Shown here: positions 1 through 6,864 of the stretch, piece after piece
Numbering within the stretch: position 1 is the stretch's first letter
Layout: each line of letters starts with the position of its first letter
From: JAIVJM01 sp035761505
Lineage (GTDB): Bacteria > Acidobacteriota > Blastocatellia > Pyrinomonadales > Pyrinomonadaceae
Length of the DNA stretch: 8,188 nucleotides
Direction: 5' to 3'
Assembly: GCA_035761505.1 (NCBI GenBank)
Contig: DASTQX010000608.1
Location: 1 to 8,188, forward strand
Made by a program: the position numbers and the translations under genes
Notes under the pieces: generated by a model
The model's database searches: none
Told to the model about the DNA's origin: nothing
What the model saw: only the letters and a program-made list of their open reading frames with translations

Positions 1-660
1 CTTGAAGATGACGAAGTACGGCATAAAGCCGAAGACCAGCAGCCCCACGGCATAGACGACGACCGACCGGGGCGCGAGCGCCTGCGCCGCGACGCGGTGC
101 GCGCCCTTGAGAGTCGCCTTCAAGCCGTCGCGCGCGACCGAGAGCCACAGCCGCGCCGCCAGAAGCGGCAGCACGAAGCCGAGCACAATCATCCACAGCG
201 ACGAGATCAGCACGTCCTGCCAGCGCAGGGGCACGGGCGGCGGCCCCTGCGGGTGCGGGACGAACGAAGTCGTGAGCGCCGCCTCGCCCGGCTTCGGCAG
301 GTACGCTTCGAGCTTGTTCAGGAGGTAGATGCAGAGCACGGCGAGCGCCGCCAGAGGGAGGGCAATCAGCAGCACCTTCAACAAGTCCCGCAGCGCGCGA
401 CCGAGCATCGCGCCCGCGCCCACTTCGCCCTGCGCCTGATGCGCGAGCGCCGCTTGCAGGACGAAGAAGAGGAGCGGCGCGAGGACGAAGGTCGCCGCCG
501 AGACGGAGAGCTGCCAGACGTTCGCCACGCCCGTCCGGAAGAACACGTAGATGGTCGCCAGGAGCGCCGCGTAGAGCACGCTGAGGACGAGAAGCGCGCG
601 CCAGTTGCGGAAGAGCCCGCGCGTCGCGTCGCCGTAGGCGTTGAATGCGTTTTTAATCAT
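1..660 (-). CDS. Multi-pass membrane protein of unknown function, C-terminus cut by the window edge
   Basis: I do not recognise the family. The reading frame opens with ATG at 660-658 (MIKNAFNAYGDATRG...) and stays open for 220 codons to the left edge, so the N-terminus is complete and the stop lies outside. After a short cytosolic-looking start there are about five hydrophobic segments: residues 20-40, 53-73, 94-115, 148-169 and 199-218. A Pro-rich loop with PHPQGPPPVP lies around residues 134-144, between the third and fourth. The composition (Leu/Ala/Val-rich helices, few charges) supports an inner-membrane protein. A ribosome-binding site precedes the ATG, and the gene begins 36 bp after the macroglobulin stop, so the two are almost certainly co-transcribed. 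A helper role for the macroglobulin (anchoring, export) is possible from position alone; no catalytic motif is visible. Confidence 0.8.
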   Translation of the reverse strand, partial: MIKNAFNAYGDATRGLFRNWRALLVLSVLYAALLATIYVFFRTGVANVWQLSVSAATFVLAPLLFFVLQAALAHQAQGEVGAGAMLGRALRDLLKVLLIALPLAALAVLCIYLLNKLEAYLPKPGEAALTTSFVPHPQGPPPVPLRWQDVLISSLWMIVLGFVLPLLAARLWLSVARDGLKATLKGAHRVAAQALAPRSVVVYAVGLLVFGFMPYFVIFK

Positions 661-666
661 GCTCGA

Positions 667-674
667 CTTTCCTT
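667..674 (-). promoter_or_regulatory. Ribosome-binding site of the membrane-protein gene
   Basis: On the minus strand this reads AAGGAAAG, six bases before the ATG at 660. It supports the chosen start and independent initiation right after the macroglobulin stop codon at 697-699. Confidence 0.6.
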
Positions 675-696
675 TGGCAGCAAGAGCCGCGCCCCT

Positions 697-3600
697 TCAC
701 TTATCGAGTATCGTCATCGCGCCGCTCGCCGAGTTGGCGCGCACGTCGGGCTGGTACATCAGCTCGACGCGCGCCGGGGCGACGCGGAACTGGCCGGGAA
801 CCTGCACGCGCATCGCGTACTGGAACATGGCCGAGCCGTCGAAGTGGTTGAGGAAGAGGACGGCGCGATTGTCGCGGAACTCGCGCTCGCTGTACCAGTC
901 GCTCCAATCCTTCTCCGTGTGGTTGAGGTTGATGCCGCTCACCTGCTCGACCTGCTCGCAGCCCGCCGGAATCGGGTCTTCGATCATCACGTAACCGGCC
1001 TTCTCGCCTTCGACCCGCAGCCGCGAGACGATGATGTCGCCGGAGCGCACCTCGCCCGTCAAGGGCTCGACCTTCCAGCCGAGGCCGCTCTCGCCTTCGG
1101 CGACGCGCAGGCGCAGGTACTCGCGCGTGAGCTTGAGTTGCGGCACGCTTCCAGCCGGGGTCTGCTCCTCGTTCGTGTGATGCACGAGCGTCGTCGAGAG
1201 GTAGAGCATGCCGGGGCCGCGCTTGACGATGCGTACCTCGTTCGCGCCGCCGACCTCGCCGCCGCGCCGCTGGATGACGAACGTCTTGGCGGCCCCCGCC
1301 TCGGCGGCGGTCATCTGCTGCGCGAGCACCTGCGCGCCGTTCAGATAGACCTCGACCGAGTAGTCGGGCGAAAGCTCCTGACTCGCCTTCAGATAATCCA
1401 CGAGGCCGTAGATGGCGAACGCCGTCTCCTTCGTCGAGAGCCAGTAGTGGCCGTGCCGACGGCTCTTGACGAGCCAGCGCGCGGCCTTCGGCAGCAATTC
1501 GCTGCGCGGCGTGATGCGTGAGAGCGCCTTGACCGAGAGCGCCGTCGCCTCGACCCGCTCCCAGTGAGCTTCGACGCCGCCCGCCTTCGCCGTCCGCTCG
1601 ATGTCCGAGGCGACCGTCAGAGCCCTCTTCGCGTCGCCGCGCTCTTCGAGCGCGAGCGCCAGCAGCGCCCGCCCGTAAGGCGCAAGCTGCGCGCGGTTGT
1701 TGAAGAGCGCGTCGAGGTGGCGCGCTTCGACGCCGCCGCTCGCGGAGAGCGCGTAGGTGATGTAGGCGCGCTCGTCCTGAGTGAGTTCGTCGCCTTCGTC
1801 GTCGCGCCCGACTTCGAGGAGCTTGGCGAGCTTCGCGCGCCCGTTGTCGAGGCGCGTCACGTCAACCTCGTAGCCCGCGCGCCGCGCCTGCGCCAATCCG
1901 TCCACGACGTAGGCCGTCATCCAGGAGTCGGTCTTGTCGTCCTTCCACCAGCCCCAGCCGCCGTCGCCGTGCTGGAAGGCGTAGAGCCTTCGGAGACCTT
2001 TCCGCACCTTCCGGTTGAGCGCGTCGGTGTCGCGCAGGGAAGCCTGCTCGACGTTCTGCAACGCCTGCGCGACGATGACGTTTGGCAGGAAGCTCGACAT
2101 CGTCTGCTCCGTGCAGCCGTAAGGGAAGCTCGTCAGGTAGTCGAGCGCGCCGAAGAGCGTGCCCGCGACCGTGGGCGCGACCTCGACGCGCAACGTGCGC
2201 GCGTTCGGGTCGGCGTTGGCCGGGAGGTTGAAAGTAAAAGTCTTCTCGACCTCTTCGTCGGAGATGGCCGCCGACTCGGCGCGCGTCTGCCGGAGCCCGC
2301 GCGGGACGATGGGGATGCCGACCTCGACGGCGTCACTCTCGGCGTCGGTCAAGGCTTTGGCAAGGATTTTCAGCTCGCCGGTCGCGGGCGCGTTGACGCG
2401 CCAGTTGACGCGGTGCTCGCCGTTGGCCGGGATGGTCACGGTCTGCTGCGGCGCGTCGAGCAGGCGCGCGCCCGCGATCTCGACGGTGATGCGCGTGGCC
2501 TTCTCCGTCTTCAGATAGTTGTGGACGATGCCGGAGAGCGTCACCGTGTCGCCCGCCGTGAGGAAGCGCGGGAGCGCGACGCGCAGGATTACGTCCTTGC
2601 GCTCGACGACCTTCGAGACGGCGACGCCGACGCGCGTGTCCGAGGTCACGGCGCGGGCGGTCGCGCGCCACGTCGTCAGGTTGTCGGGCAGTTCAAACTT
2701 CGCCGTCGCCTTGCCGTCCGGCCCCGTGACGAGCGCGGGCTGCCAGAAGGCGGTGTCCTTGAAGATTTTGCGAATCAGCGGGTTGACGGTCTCGGCCTCG
2801 TTCTTGAGGTCGGCGAACTGCCGCGACTTCTTGTGGGCGGCGAGTTGGACGACCTTCTTCCCGGCGTAGCCGGTGAAGTAGTAGTCGAGCGAGTGCGTCG
2901 TCTGGACGGTGTTGTAGCGCCGCCCGTAGAAGTCTCGGCGGATGTCTCCGACCTGCTCGGAGGCGATCTGGTAGATGGACTCGTCCACGACGCCGAGCGA
3001 GACTTCCGCGCCGGGCGCAGGTGTGCCGTCCGAGTTGCGCGCGAGCACCGTGTAGGAGGCCGTCTCGCGCGGGCGGTACTCCTTCTTGTTCGGGATGATT
3101 TCGAGATTAAGGAGCTTGTCGCGCGCCGGGACAAAGAGCGTCAACTCCTGCGTGTACATCTCGCCGTTGCGGACGTAGGTGACGTTGAGCGAGACGTTGG
3201 GCGCGTAGCGTGCCTCGATGGGGACTTTGATGATGACCGAGCGGCCCGGCACGTCCACCCGCCACAGGTTGAGGATGCTCCCCATCTCGGTCGTGACGAG
3301 CAGGTGCGCCTTGTCCGCCGGGAGCATGGCGACGACCTCCGCCGTCTCGCCCGGTCGGTAAGACTTCTTATCGGCGACGAGCTTGATGACGGCCCCGCCC
3401 TCGTAGGAAACGTCGTCGAACTCGCCCGCGCGGTCGGTTGCCCAGATGTAACCGGTCTCCATGACGACGGGCCGCCCGTTCTCTTCCACGGTCGTCTTAA
3501 TCTGGATGCTGCCGCCGATGGGCACGACGTAATCGAAGGCGGCCTTGCCCTCGACGTTGGTCTCGACCGTGGCGGAAGAAAGCTCTTTGTCACGGCGCTC

Positions 3601-5610
3601 GTAGTCGGCGTATTCCTGCCCGTCGTACTCGGAGCGCTTCATCACCTTCACCCAGCGGCGCTCGTAGAAGGTGAGCTTGACGCGCGTCTGGACGGGTCGG
3701 CCCTCGCGGTCTCTGGCCGTGACGTTCACCTTCGCGGTGTCGCCCTGATAATAGACGTAGCGTTCGGGGCTGGCGTGCGCGACCGTGTTGCTGCGGATGC
3801 CGGTGAAGCTCGTGCCGCCCTCCATTGAGCGGCGCGCGGCGTCCGTGACCTGCGCGTCGAGCCGGTAGTTGTAGTCCCAAAGCTCCTTCTCGTCGGCCTT
3901 CGGGACGGTGAACTCGACGTTCAAACGCCCCTCGGCGTCGAGCTTGCCTTCGCCCTCCAAGATCATCTGGTCGTCGTAGCCGTAGCCCCCGCCGCCGCCG
4001 TCCTCCTCGGCGGTCGGGTCTGCGCCGAACTCGTCGGGCTCGGCCTCTTCGTCGCCGCCCCACCAGCCGCCGTAAGAGCGCGAGCGGAAGACGTAATACT
4101 TCACGTCGGCCCGCGCCACGGGCGCGCCGAAGTGGTAGCGCGCCGAGACGTTGAAGGTCGTCTTCTGCCCGGCCATGACGTAAGCCTGCGGCGTCGTGAC
4201 CTTAACTTTGTACTCCGGCTTCTTGTACTCCTGCACCTCGAAGGAACTGCTCGCCGACGCGTCGCCGACCTGCGCGTTGAGGTTGTAGGAGCCGAGCGGC
4301 GACTCCTCCGGCAAGTCCAGCTCGCCGCTGAACGTGCCGCGCGTCGAGAGCGGCAACTCCTGCTCGAAGAGGCTCGCGCCGTTCGGGTCGGAGATGGAGA
4401 CCGTGACCGTGCGGCCCGGCGGGAGCCGGTAGCCCTGCTCGGTCGCCTGTCGCAGGATGCCTTTGAAGTAAACCTTCTGTTCGGGCCGGTAGACGGGGCG
4501 GTCGGTGTAGATGTAACTGGTGAGGCTCGCGCCGCCGCCTTCGCCCTCGCCGCCGTCGAAGTAGTAGGAGTCGAGGTCGGAGATGGCGAAGTTCTCGCCC
4601 TCGGTCGCCATCACGAGCAGCGAGTAGTTGATCTTCTCGACGGCAGCCGCCTCGTCGTCAAGCTCTTCGCCCTCCGGCTCTTCCTCTTCCTCCTCCTCGG
4701 CGGCGGGCTGCTTCTTCTCGACCTTGAAGCGCGCGATGCCCTGCTTGTCGGTCGTGCCGCCGCTGACCTCTTCGGGGCCGCGCACGACCGAGACGCGGAC
4801 GCCCTCGCGCGGCGCGCCCGTCTTGCGCTCGACGGCGTAGACGAGCATCTGCCCGTCCTGCGAAGTCTTCTGCACCATCACGAGGTCGGTGACGACGATG
4901 ATGCCGAAGGCGCGCAAATCTCCGTTCACGACTTCGACCAGATAGACGCCCGCCTCGCGCTTGCCGAGAGAGATCATCCGCCGGTCATAAACGTCTTCGA
5001 GCGGCGGCAGCTTCTCGCGCCAGTCGCTCACCTTCTGGTCGGGGTTCAGGAGCGGCACGCGCGCGTAGTCGGCGACGTTGAGCGGCGTGCGGTTGCTCGT
5101 GTCGTCCTCTTCGTCGGGGCGGAACTTCTGATTGAAGGTCTTGCGCGATTGGTTCTGAAGCTGCTGCCGGACGTAGGTCTTGAACGCGCCGAAAATCCAG
5201 CTCTTGAAGGCGCGCAGCTTCTCAAGGAACGTCGGCTGGCGCGCGATGGACTTGCCGACCGCGGCCTCTTCGTCCTCGCCGACCTGATGCGGATTCTCCA
5301 ACTGCCGGAAGAACTTCACGGGGTCTTTGACGCGATAGACGCGGAAGTCCAGACTCTCGACGCCGCGGTAGTTGACCCACAGGCGCGCGCGGTCGGTCGT
5401 CGCGTAGGTGCGGTTGGTGTGGACGGAGAAGAAGGGCTTGGCGTGCTCGTCGGGCGGCGTCACGGTGCGCCCGCCGTAAGGCAGGGAGTCCGGCGCGACC
5501 TGCGCGGCGAAGCGGTTCTGCGTCCGCACCCTCAGCACCGCGAAGCCCAAGACCAGCAGCACGACGGCGAGATAACACGCGACGGCGGTTAAGACTGTTC
5601 GACGGGTCAT
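697..5610 (-). CDS. Alpha-2-macroglobulin family protein, membrane-anchored, with thioester motif
   Basis: This 1637-residue protein has the length and domain order of bacterial alpha-2-macroglobulins, which trap proteases in the periplasm after a bait segment is cut. Residues 9-27 are a single uncleaved-looking membrane anchor. Macroglobulin (MG) beta-domains follow; TDRPVYRPEQKVYFKG (369-384) is the typical MG2 signature. The bait-region domain contains YRPGE (751-755), YRPRET (845-850) and GVVDESIYQ (873-881), after which a basic, Tyr-rich segment to about 945 is the likely bait. The A2M core domain starts near FWQPALVTGPDG (955-966). The thioester domain carries PYGCTEQT (1163-1170; C1166 and Q1169 would form the bond) and GDGGWGWW (1215-1222). 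A C-terminal MG10-like domain includes DPIPAGCEQV (1545-1554) and ends at residue 1637. Only three cysteines are visible (12, 1166, 1551), so no disulfide scaffold is evident. Acidic and Gly-rich inserts occur at 303-323 and 511-548. The family is very secure; substrate specificity is not readable. Confidence 0.95.
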   Translation of the reverse strand: MTRRTVLTAVACYLAVVLLVLGFAVLRVRTQNRFAAQVAPDSLPYGGRTVTPPDEHAKPFFSVHTNRTYATTDRARLWVNYRGVESLDFRVYRVKDPVKFFRQLENPHQVGEDEEAAVGKSIARQPTFLEKLRAFKSWIFGAFKTYVRQQLQNQSRKTFNQKFRPDEEDDTSNRTPLNVADYARVPLLNPDQKVSDWREKLPPLEDVYDRRMISLGKREAGVYLVEVVNGDLRAFGIIVVTDLVMVQKTSQDGQMLVYAVERKTGAPREGVRVSVVRGPEEVSGGTTDKQGIARFKVEKKQPAAEEEEEEEPEGEELDDEAAAVEKINYSLLVMATEGENFAISDLDSYYFDGGEGEGGGASLTSYIYTDRPVYRPEQKVYFKGILRQATEQGYRLPPGRTVTVSISDPNGASLFEQELPLSTRGTFSGELDLPEESPLGSYNLNAQVGDASASSSFEVQEYKKPEYKVKVTTPQAYVMAGQKTTFNVSARYHFGAPVARADVKYYVFRSRSYGGWWGGDEEAEPDEFGADPTAEEDGGGGGYGYDDQMILEGEGKLDAEGRLNVEFTVPKADEKELWDYNYRLDAQVTDAARRSMEGGTSFTGIRSNTVAHASPERYVYYQGDTAKVNVTARDREGRPVQTRVKLTFYERRWVKVMKRSEYDGQEYADYERRDKELSSATVETNVEGKAAFDYVVPIGGSIQIKTTVEENGRPVVMETGYIWATDRAGEFDDVSYEGGAVIKLVADKKSYRPGETAEVVAMLPADKAHLLVTTEMGSILNLWRVDVPGRSVIIKVPIEARYAPNVSLNVTYVRNGEMYTQELTLFVPARDKLLNLEIIPNKKEYRPRETASYTVLARNSDGTPAPGAEVSLGVVDESIYQIASEQVGDIRRDFYGRRYNTVQTTHSLDYYFTGYAGKKVVQLAAHKKSRQFADLKNEAETVNPLIRKIFKDTAFWQPALVTGPDGKATAKFELPDNLTTWRATARAVTSDTRVGVAVSKVVERKDVILRVALPRFLTAGDTVTLSGIVHNYLKTEKATRITVEIAGARLLDAPQQTVTIPANGEHRVNWRVNAPATGELKILAKALTDAESDAVEVGIPIVPRGLRQTRAESAAISDEEVEKTFTFNLPANADPNARTLRVEVAPTVAGTLFGALDYLTSFPYGCTEQTMSSFLPNVIVAQALQNVEQASLRDTDALNRKVRKGLRRLYAFQHGDGGWGWWKDDKTDSWMTAYVVDGLAQARRAGYEVDVTRLDNGRAKLAKLLEVGRDDEGDELTQDERAYITYALSASGGVEARHLDALFNNRAQLAPYGRALLALALEERGDAKRALTVASDIERTAKAGGVEAHWERVEATALSVKALSRITPRSELLPKAARWLVKSRRHGHYWLSTKETAFAIYGLVDYLKASQELSPDYSVEVYLNGAQVLAQQMTAAEAGAAKTFVIQRRGGEVGGANEVRIVKRGPGMLYLSTTLVHHTNEEQTPAGSVPQLKLTREYLRLRVAEGESGLGWKVEPLTGEVRSGDIIVSRLRVEGEKAGYVMIEDPIPAGCEQVEQVSGINLNHTEKDWSDWYSEREFRDNRAVLFLNHFDGSAMFQYAMRVQVPGQFRVAPARVELMYQPDVRANSASGAMTILDK
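2104..2115 (-). other. Thioester motif Cys-Thr-Glu-Gln of the macroglobulin
   Basis: The codons TGC ACG GAG CAG encode C1166-T-E-Q1169 inside PYGCTEQTMS. This fits the CxEQ pattern whose Cys and Gln side chains form the internal thioester in thioester-bearing alpha-2-macroglobulins and complement C3-type proteins. Both bond-forming residues are intact, so covalent capture of a protease is chemically possible. Confidence 0.85.
2770..2970 (-). other. Probable bait region of the macroglobulin
   Basis: Residues about 881-947 follow the conserved VDESIYQ and precede the A2M core domain. That is where the bait segment lies in this family. It is rich in Arg, Lys, Tyr and Phe (for example RRDFYGRRYN and AAHKKSRQF), offering sites for trypsin-like and chymotrypsin-like proteases. 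The exact borders are inferred from position. Confidence 0.5.
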
Positions 5611-5614
5611 AGAA

Positions 5615-5620
5615 CCTCTT
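5615..5620 (-). promoter_or_regulatory. Ribosome-binding site of the macroglobulin gene
   Basis: The minus strand reads AAGAGG four bases before the ATG at 5610-5608. It overlaps a small palindrome (CCTC-AA-GAGG, 5616-5625), whose two-base loop is too short to be a strong hairpin. The site lies just downstream, in transcription order, of the heptad palindrome at 5628-5742, so that structure ends about 18 bases from the start codon. Confidence 0.55.
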
Positions 5621-5627
5621 GAGGAGG

Positions 5628-5742
5628 CAGGAGTCAGAATCCAGAAGTCAGGAGTCAGAATCCAGAAGGAGAGGCCGCAACCTCTTTCTTCTGACTTCTG
5701 ACTTCTGACTTCTGGATTCTGACTCCTGACTTCTGTTCTTCA
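5628..5742. repeat. Heptad-repeat palindrome between the DUF1175 and macroglobulin genes
   Basis: The left arm (5628-5669) is six contiguous 7-mers: CAGGAGT, CAGAATC, CAGAAGT, CAGGAGT, CAGAATC, CAGAAGG. The right arm (5687-5735) is seven 7-mers on the opposite orientation: TCTTCTG, three ACTTCTG, GATTCTG, ACTCCTG, ACTTCTG. A perfect 27-bp inverted repeat pairs 5642-5668 with 5709-5735. Between the arms a smaller stem pairs AGAGG (5670-5674) with CCTCT (5681-5685) around a CCGCAA loop. The right arm holds about three more heptads near the centre, as slippage in 7-base steps would give. The right edge runs into the DUF1175 stop codon (5740-5742). It fills nearly all of the spacer and would form a long hairpin in the transcript. 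It is not CRISPR: there are no unique spacers. Confidence 0.9.
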
Positions 5743-6561
5743 TTGAAGAATCCTGAGCCGGTAGAAGCCGAGAAAATTCCGGTTGTTGACGAGCGGACGC
5801 CAGCGCCTTTCGGGGTGGCGTGCGAGGTCGGCGAGGCGCACTTTCCTGACCTCGCCCGCGTCGGTCGGCGACGCGCCCGTGTGATAGACCACCCAGTCGC
5901 TCGCGCCCTCGGAAGCGACGCGCGCCGCGCCGAGATAAATCATCACGTGGTACGGGTACTTCTGCACCCACGGCTGATGGAAGAAGAGGAGGTCGCCGGG
6001 CCGCGCCTCGGCGCGCTCGCGGCTGACGAACTCGGCGTTGAACTCTTTGAGCGTGCGCGCGTCGGCGAACTCCGAGAAGGTTCCGCCCGTCAAGTCCGTC
6101 TCCTCGAAGGAGCCGAAGGCGGTGCGGAAGATTCTCTCGCGCAGCGGGCCGCGCTCCAACGTGTAGGCGCGCACGTCCGCCGCGATGGGCTCGTACTCCG
6201 CGCCCATCTTCTGGAACCACGCGCGGTCGTGCGCGCGCAAAGCCTCGCGCCAAGCGAAGCGGACGAGCCCGGCACAGTCCCTCTGCCCCTCGTTCCAAGC
6301 ACCGCTCACGCGGTAGAACTGCAACTCGGCGATGGAGGTGAACCAGCGGCGGAAGTTCTCGCGGTCGTCGAAGGCTCGAAGCTCCGCGCCGTCGGGGATG
6401 CCGTCGCGGTCGGAGTCAGACCAGCGCGTCTCGACGGCGACGGGCGCGGCGGAGACGGCGGCGCGCGTCTTCGACTCCGCGTTCGGGCGGCAGGCGGAAC
6501 TTAACAGTGTGACGGCGAGCAGCAGGCCGAGCGAGGCGTTGATGTAAGAGGCAAGGCGCAT
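5740..6561 (-). CDS. DUF1175 (YfaT-type) lipoprotein with NlpC/P60-like active-site residues
   Basis: The 273-residue product starts with a lipoprotein-type signal (hydrophobic 8-20, then SSAC with the acceptor Cys at 24), which fixes the ATG at 6561. Residues 49-60 form an EF-hand-like or thrombospondin-type calcium loop, D-S-D-R-D-G-I-P-D-G-A-E, with acids at loop positions 1, 3, 5, 9 and 12. The core has DCAGLVRFAWREAL (C96), RPGDLLFFH (187-195), YHVMIYLG (H205) and VVYHTG (H227). This order resembles NlpC/P60 peptidoglycan peptidases, where the Cys and His are catalytic. I place it in DUF1175 from the DCAGLVRFAWREAL block, the calcium-like loop and its position before a macroglobulin gene; DUF1175 genes neighbour macroglobulin genes in the yfa and mag clusters. 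The catalytic role is inference. It probably sits in the periplasm on a lipid anchor and is transcribed ahead of the macroglobulin, 129 bp away. Confidence 0.85.
   Translation of the reverse strand: MRLASYINASLGLLLAVTLLSSACRPNAESKTRAAVSAAPVAVETRWSDSDRDGIPDGAELRAFDDRENFRRWFTSIAELQFYRVSGAWNEGQRDCAGLVRFAWREALRAHDRAWFQKMGAEYEPIAADVRAYTLERGPLRERIFRTAFGSFEETDLTGGTFSEFADARTLKEFNAEFVSRERAEARPGDLLFFHQPWVQKYPYHVMIYLGAARVASEGASDWVVYHTGASPTDAGEVRKVRLADLARHPERRWRPLVNNRNFLGFYRLRILQ
6274..6276 (-). other. Candidate catalytic Cys96 codon of the DUF1175 protein
   Basis: The codon encodes C96 in QRDCAGLVRF, matching the nucleophile block DCSGLV of NlpC/P60 enzymes. Its presumed partners are His205 (5947-5949) and perhaps His227. 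Assignment is by motif order only. Confidence 0.5.
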
Positions 6562-6600
6562 CAGGGGGTTTTGATCCGCTTCTCAGACTTCTTCCGTAGA

Positions 6601-6622
6601 GACCGCCGCGACGACGGCGGTC
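6601..6622. promoter_or_regulatory. GC-rich perfect hairpin in the DUF1175 leader
   Basis: GACCGCCG (6601-6608) and CGGCGGTC (6615-6622) are perfect inverted repeats around the six-base loop CGACGA. It lies 40 bases upstream of the DUF1175 start. It could be an mRNA stem or an operator; there is no T-run on the minus-strand exit side to make it a terminator. Confidence 0.45.
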
Positions 6623-6849
6623 GAACCTTCTCTCTCGACTGTTCCCCTTGAAATTTTCTCGCGGGCGCGTCGCTTCGGGGCGCGGCGCTTCGTTGGTCGG
6701 CCACATCGCGGCCCGCTAAAGCTATCACGACTGTCAACTTTTTGTCCTCCGCCCGCCCCACAAAATTCCTCCCGATTGTCCTCCCCGCCCGTGGAACAGG
6801 CGACGCGGGGCCGAACAGCGCCCTCACGTGCTGCCCCGCCCCGCCGCAC

Positions 6850-6858
6850 TGTGGATAA
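6850..6858 (-). promoter_or_regulatory. Single consensus DnaA-box match
   Basis: The minus strand reads TTATCCACA, the consensus DnaA box. It also lies within the small palindrome GTGG-ATAA-CCAC (6851-6862). No second box and no AT-rich unwinding element are present, so this is not an origin. One match in 8 kb can arise by chance. Confidence 0.3.
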
Positions 6859-6864
6859 CCACGT

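Larger units (their letters stand above)
6562..6864. other. Gene-free leader upstream of the DUF1175 gene
   Basis: No convincing gene is seen here. The minus strand has a perfect TTGACA (6732-6737), but no TATAAT-like box at 16-18 bases from it, so I do not call a promoter. The stretch still has to hold the start signals of the DUF1175-macroglobulin unit, since the propeller gene upstream appears to be terminated separately. No clear Shine-Dalgarno precedes the DUF1175 ATG; the sequence just before it is C-rich. A hairpin at 6601-6622 and a DnaA-box match at 6850-6858 are listed separately. Confidence 0.5.

Noticed and set aside
97..5592. Very long open frames on the plus strand (97-1521, 1564-3828, 4132-5592) opposite the macroglobulin and membrane genes
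   Set aside because: They share the codon register of the macroglobulin gene (97-1521 lies partly opposite the membrane gene); a stop there would need TTA, CTA or TCA on the sense strand, which high-G+C genes avoid. The predicted products are Arg/Leu/Val/Asp-rich with no recognisable domain.
5648..6298. A 216-codon minus-strand frame overlapping the 3' half of the DUF1175 gene
   Set aside because: It is out of frame with the well-supported DUF1175 protein and its C-terminus simply translates the heptad repeat.
6732..6737. TTGACA as the -35 box of a promoter for the DUF1175 unit
   Set aside because: At 16-18 bases further on the minus strand the sequence is GC-rich with no TATAAT-like element; the nearest AT-rich hexamer (TTTAGC) is only 11 bases away.
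6561..6827. An 88-codon frame on the minus strand whose TGA overlaps the DUF1175 ATG (TGATG)
   Set aside because: The overlap looks like translational coupling, but the codons (AGG, AGA, ATA, CTA, TTA, CGA) are unlike the neighbouring genes, the start would be GTG, and the product is an unrecognisable Arg/Lys-rich peptide spanning the leader hairpin.
6583..6849. Another 88-codon minus-strand frame in the same leader
   Set aside because: It overlaps the previous frame, has no ribosome-binding site or recognisable domain, and fits chance openness in GC-rich DNA.
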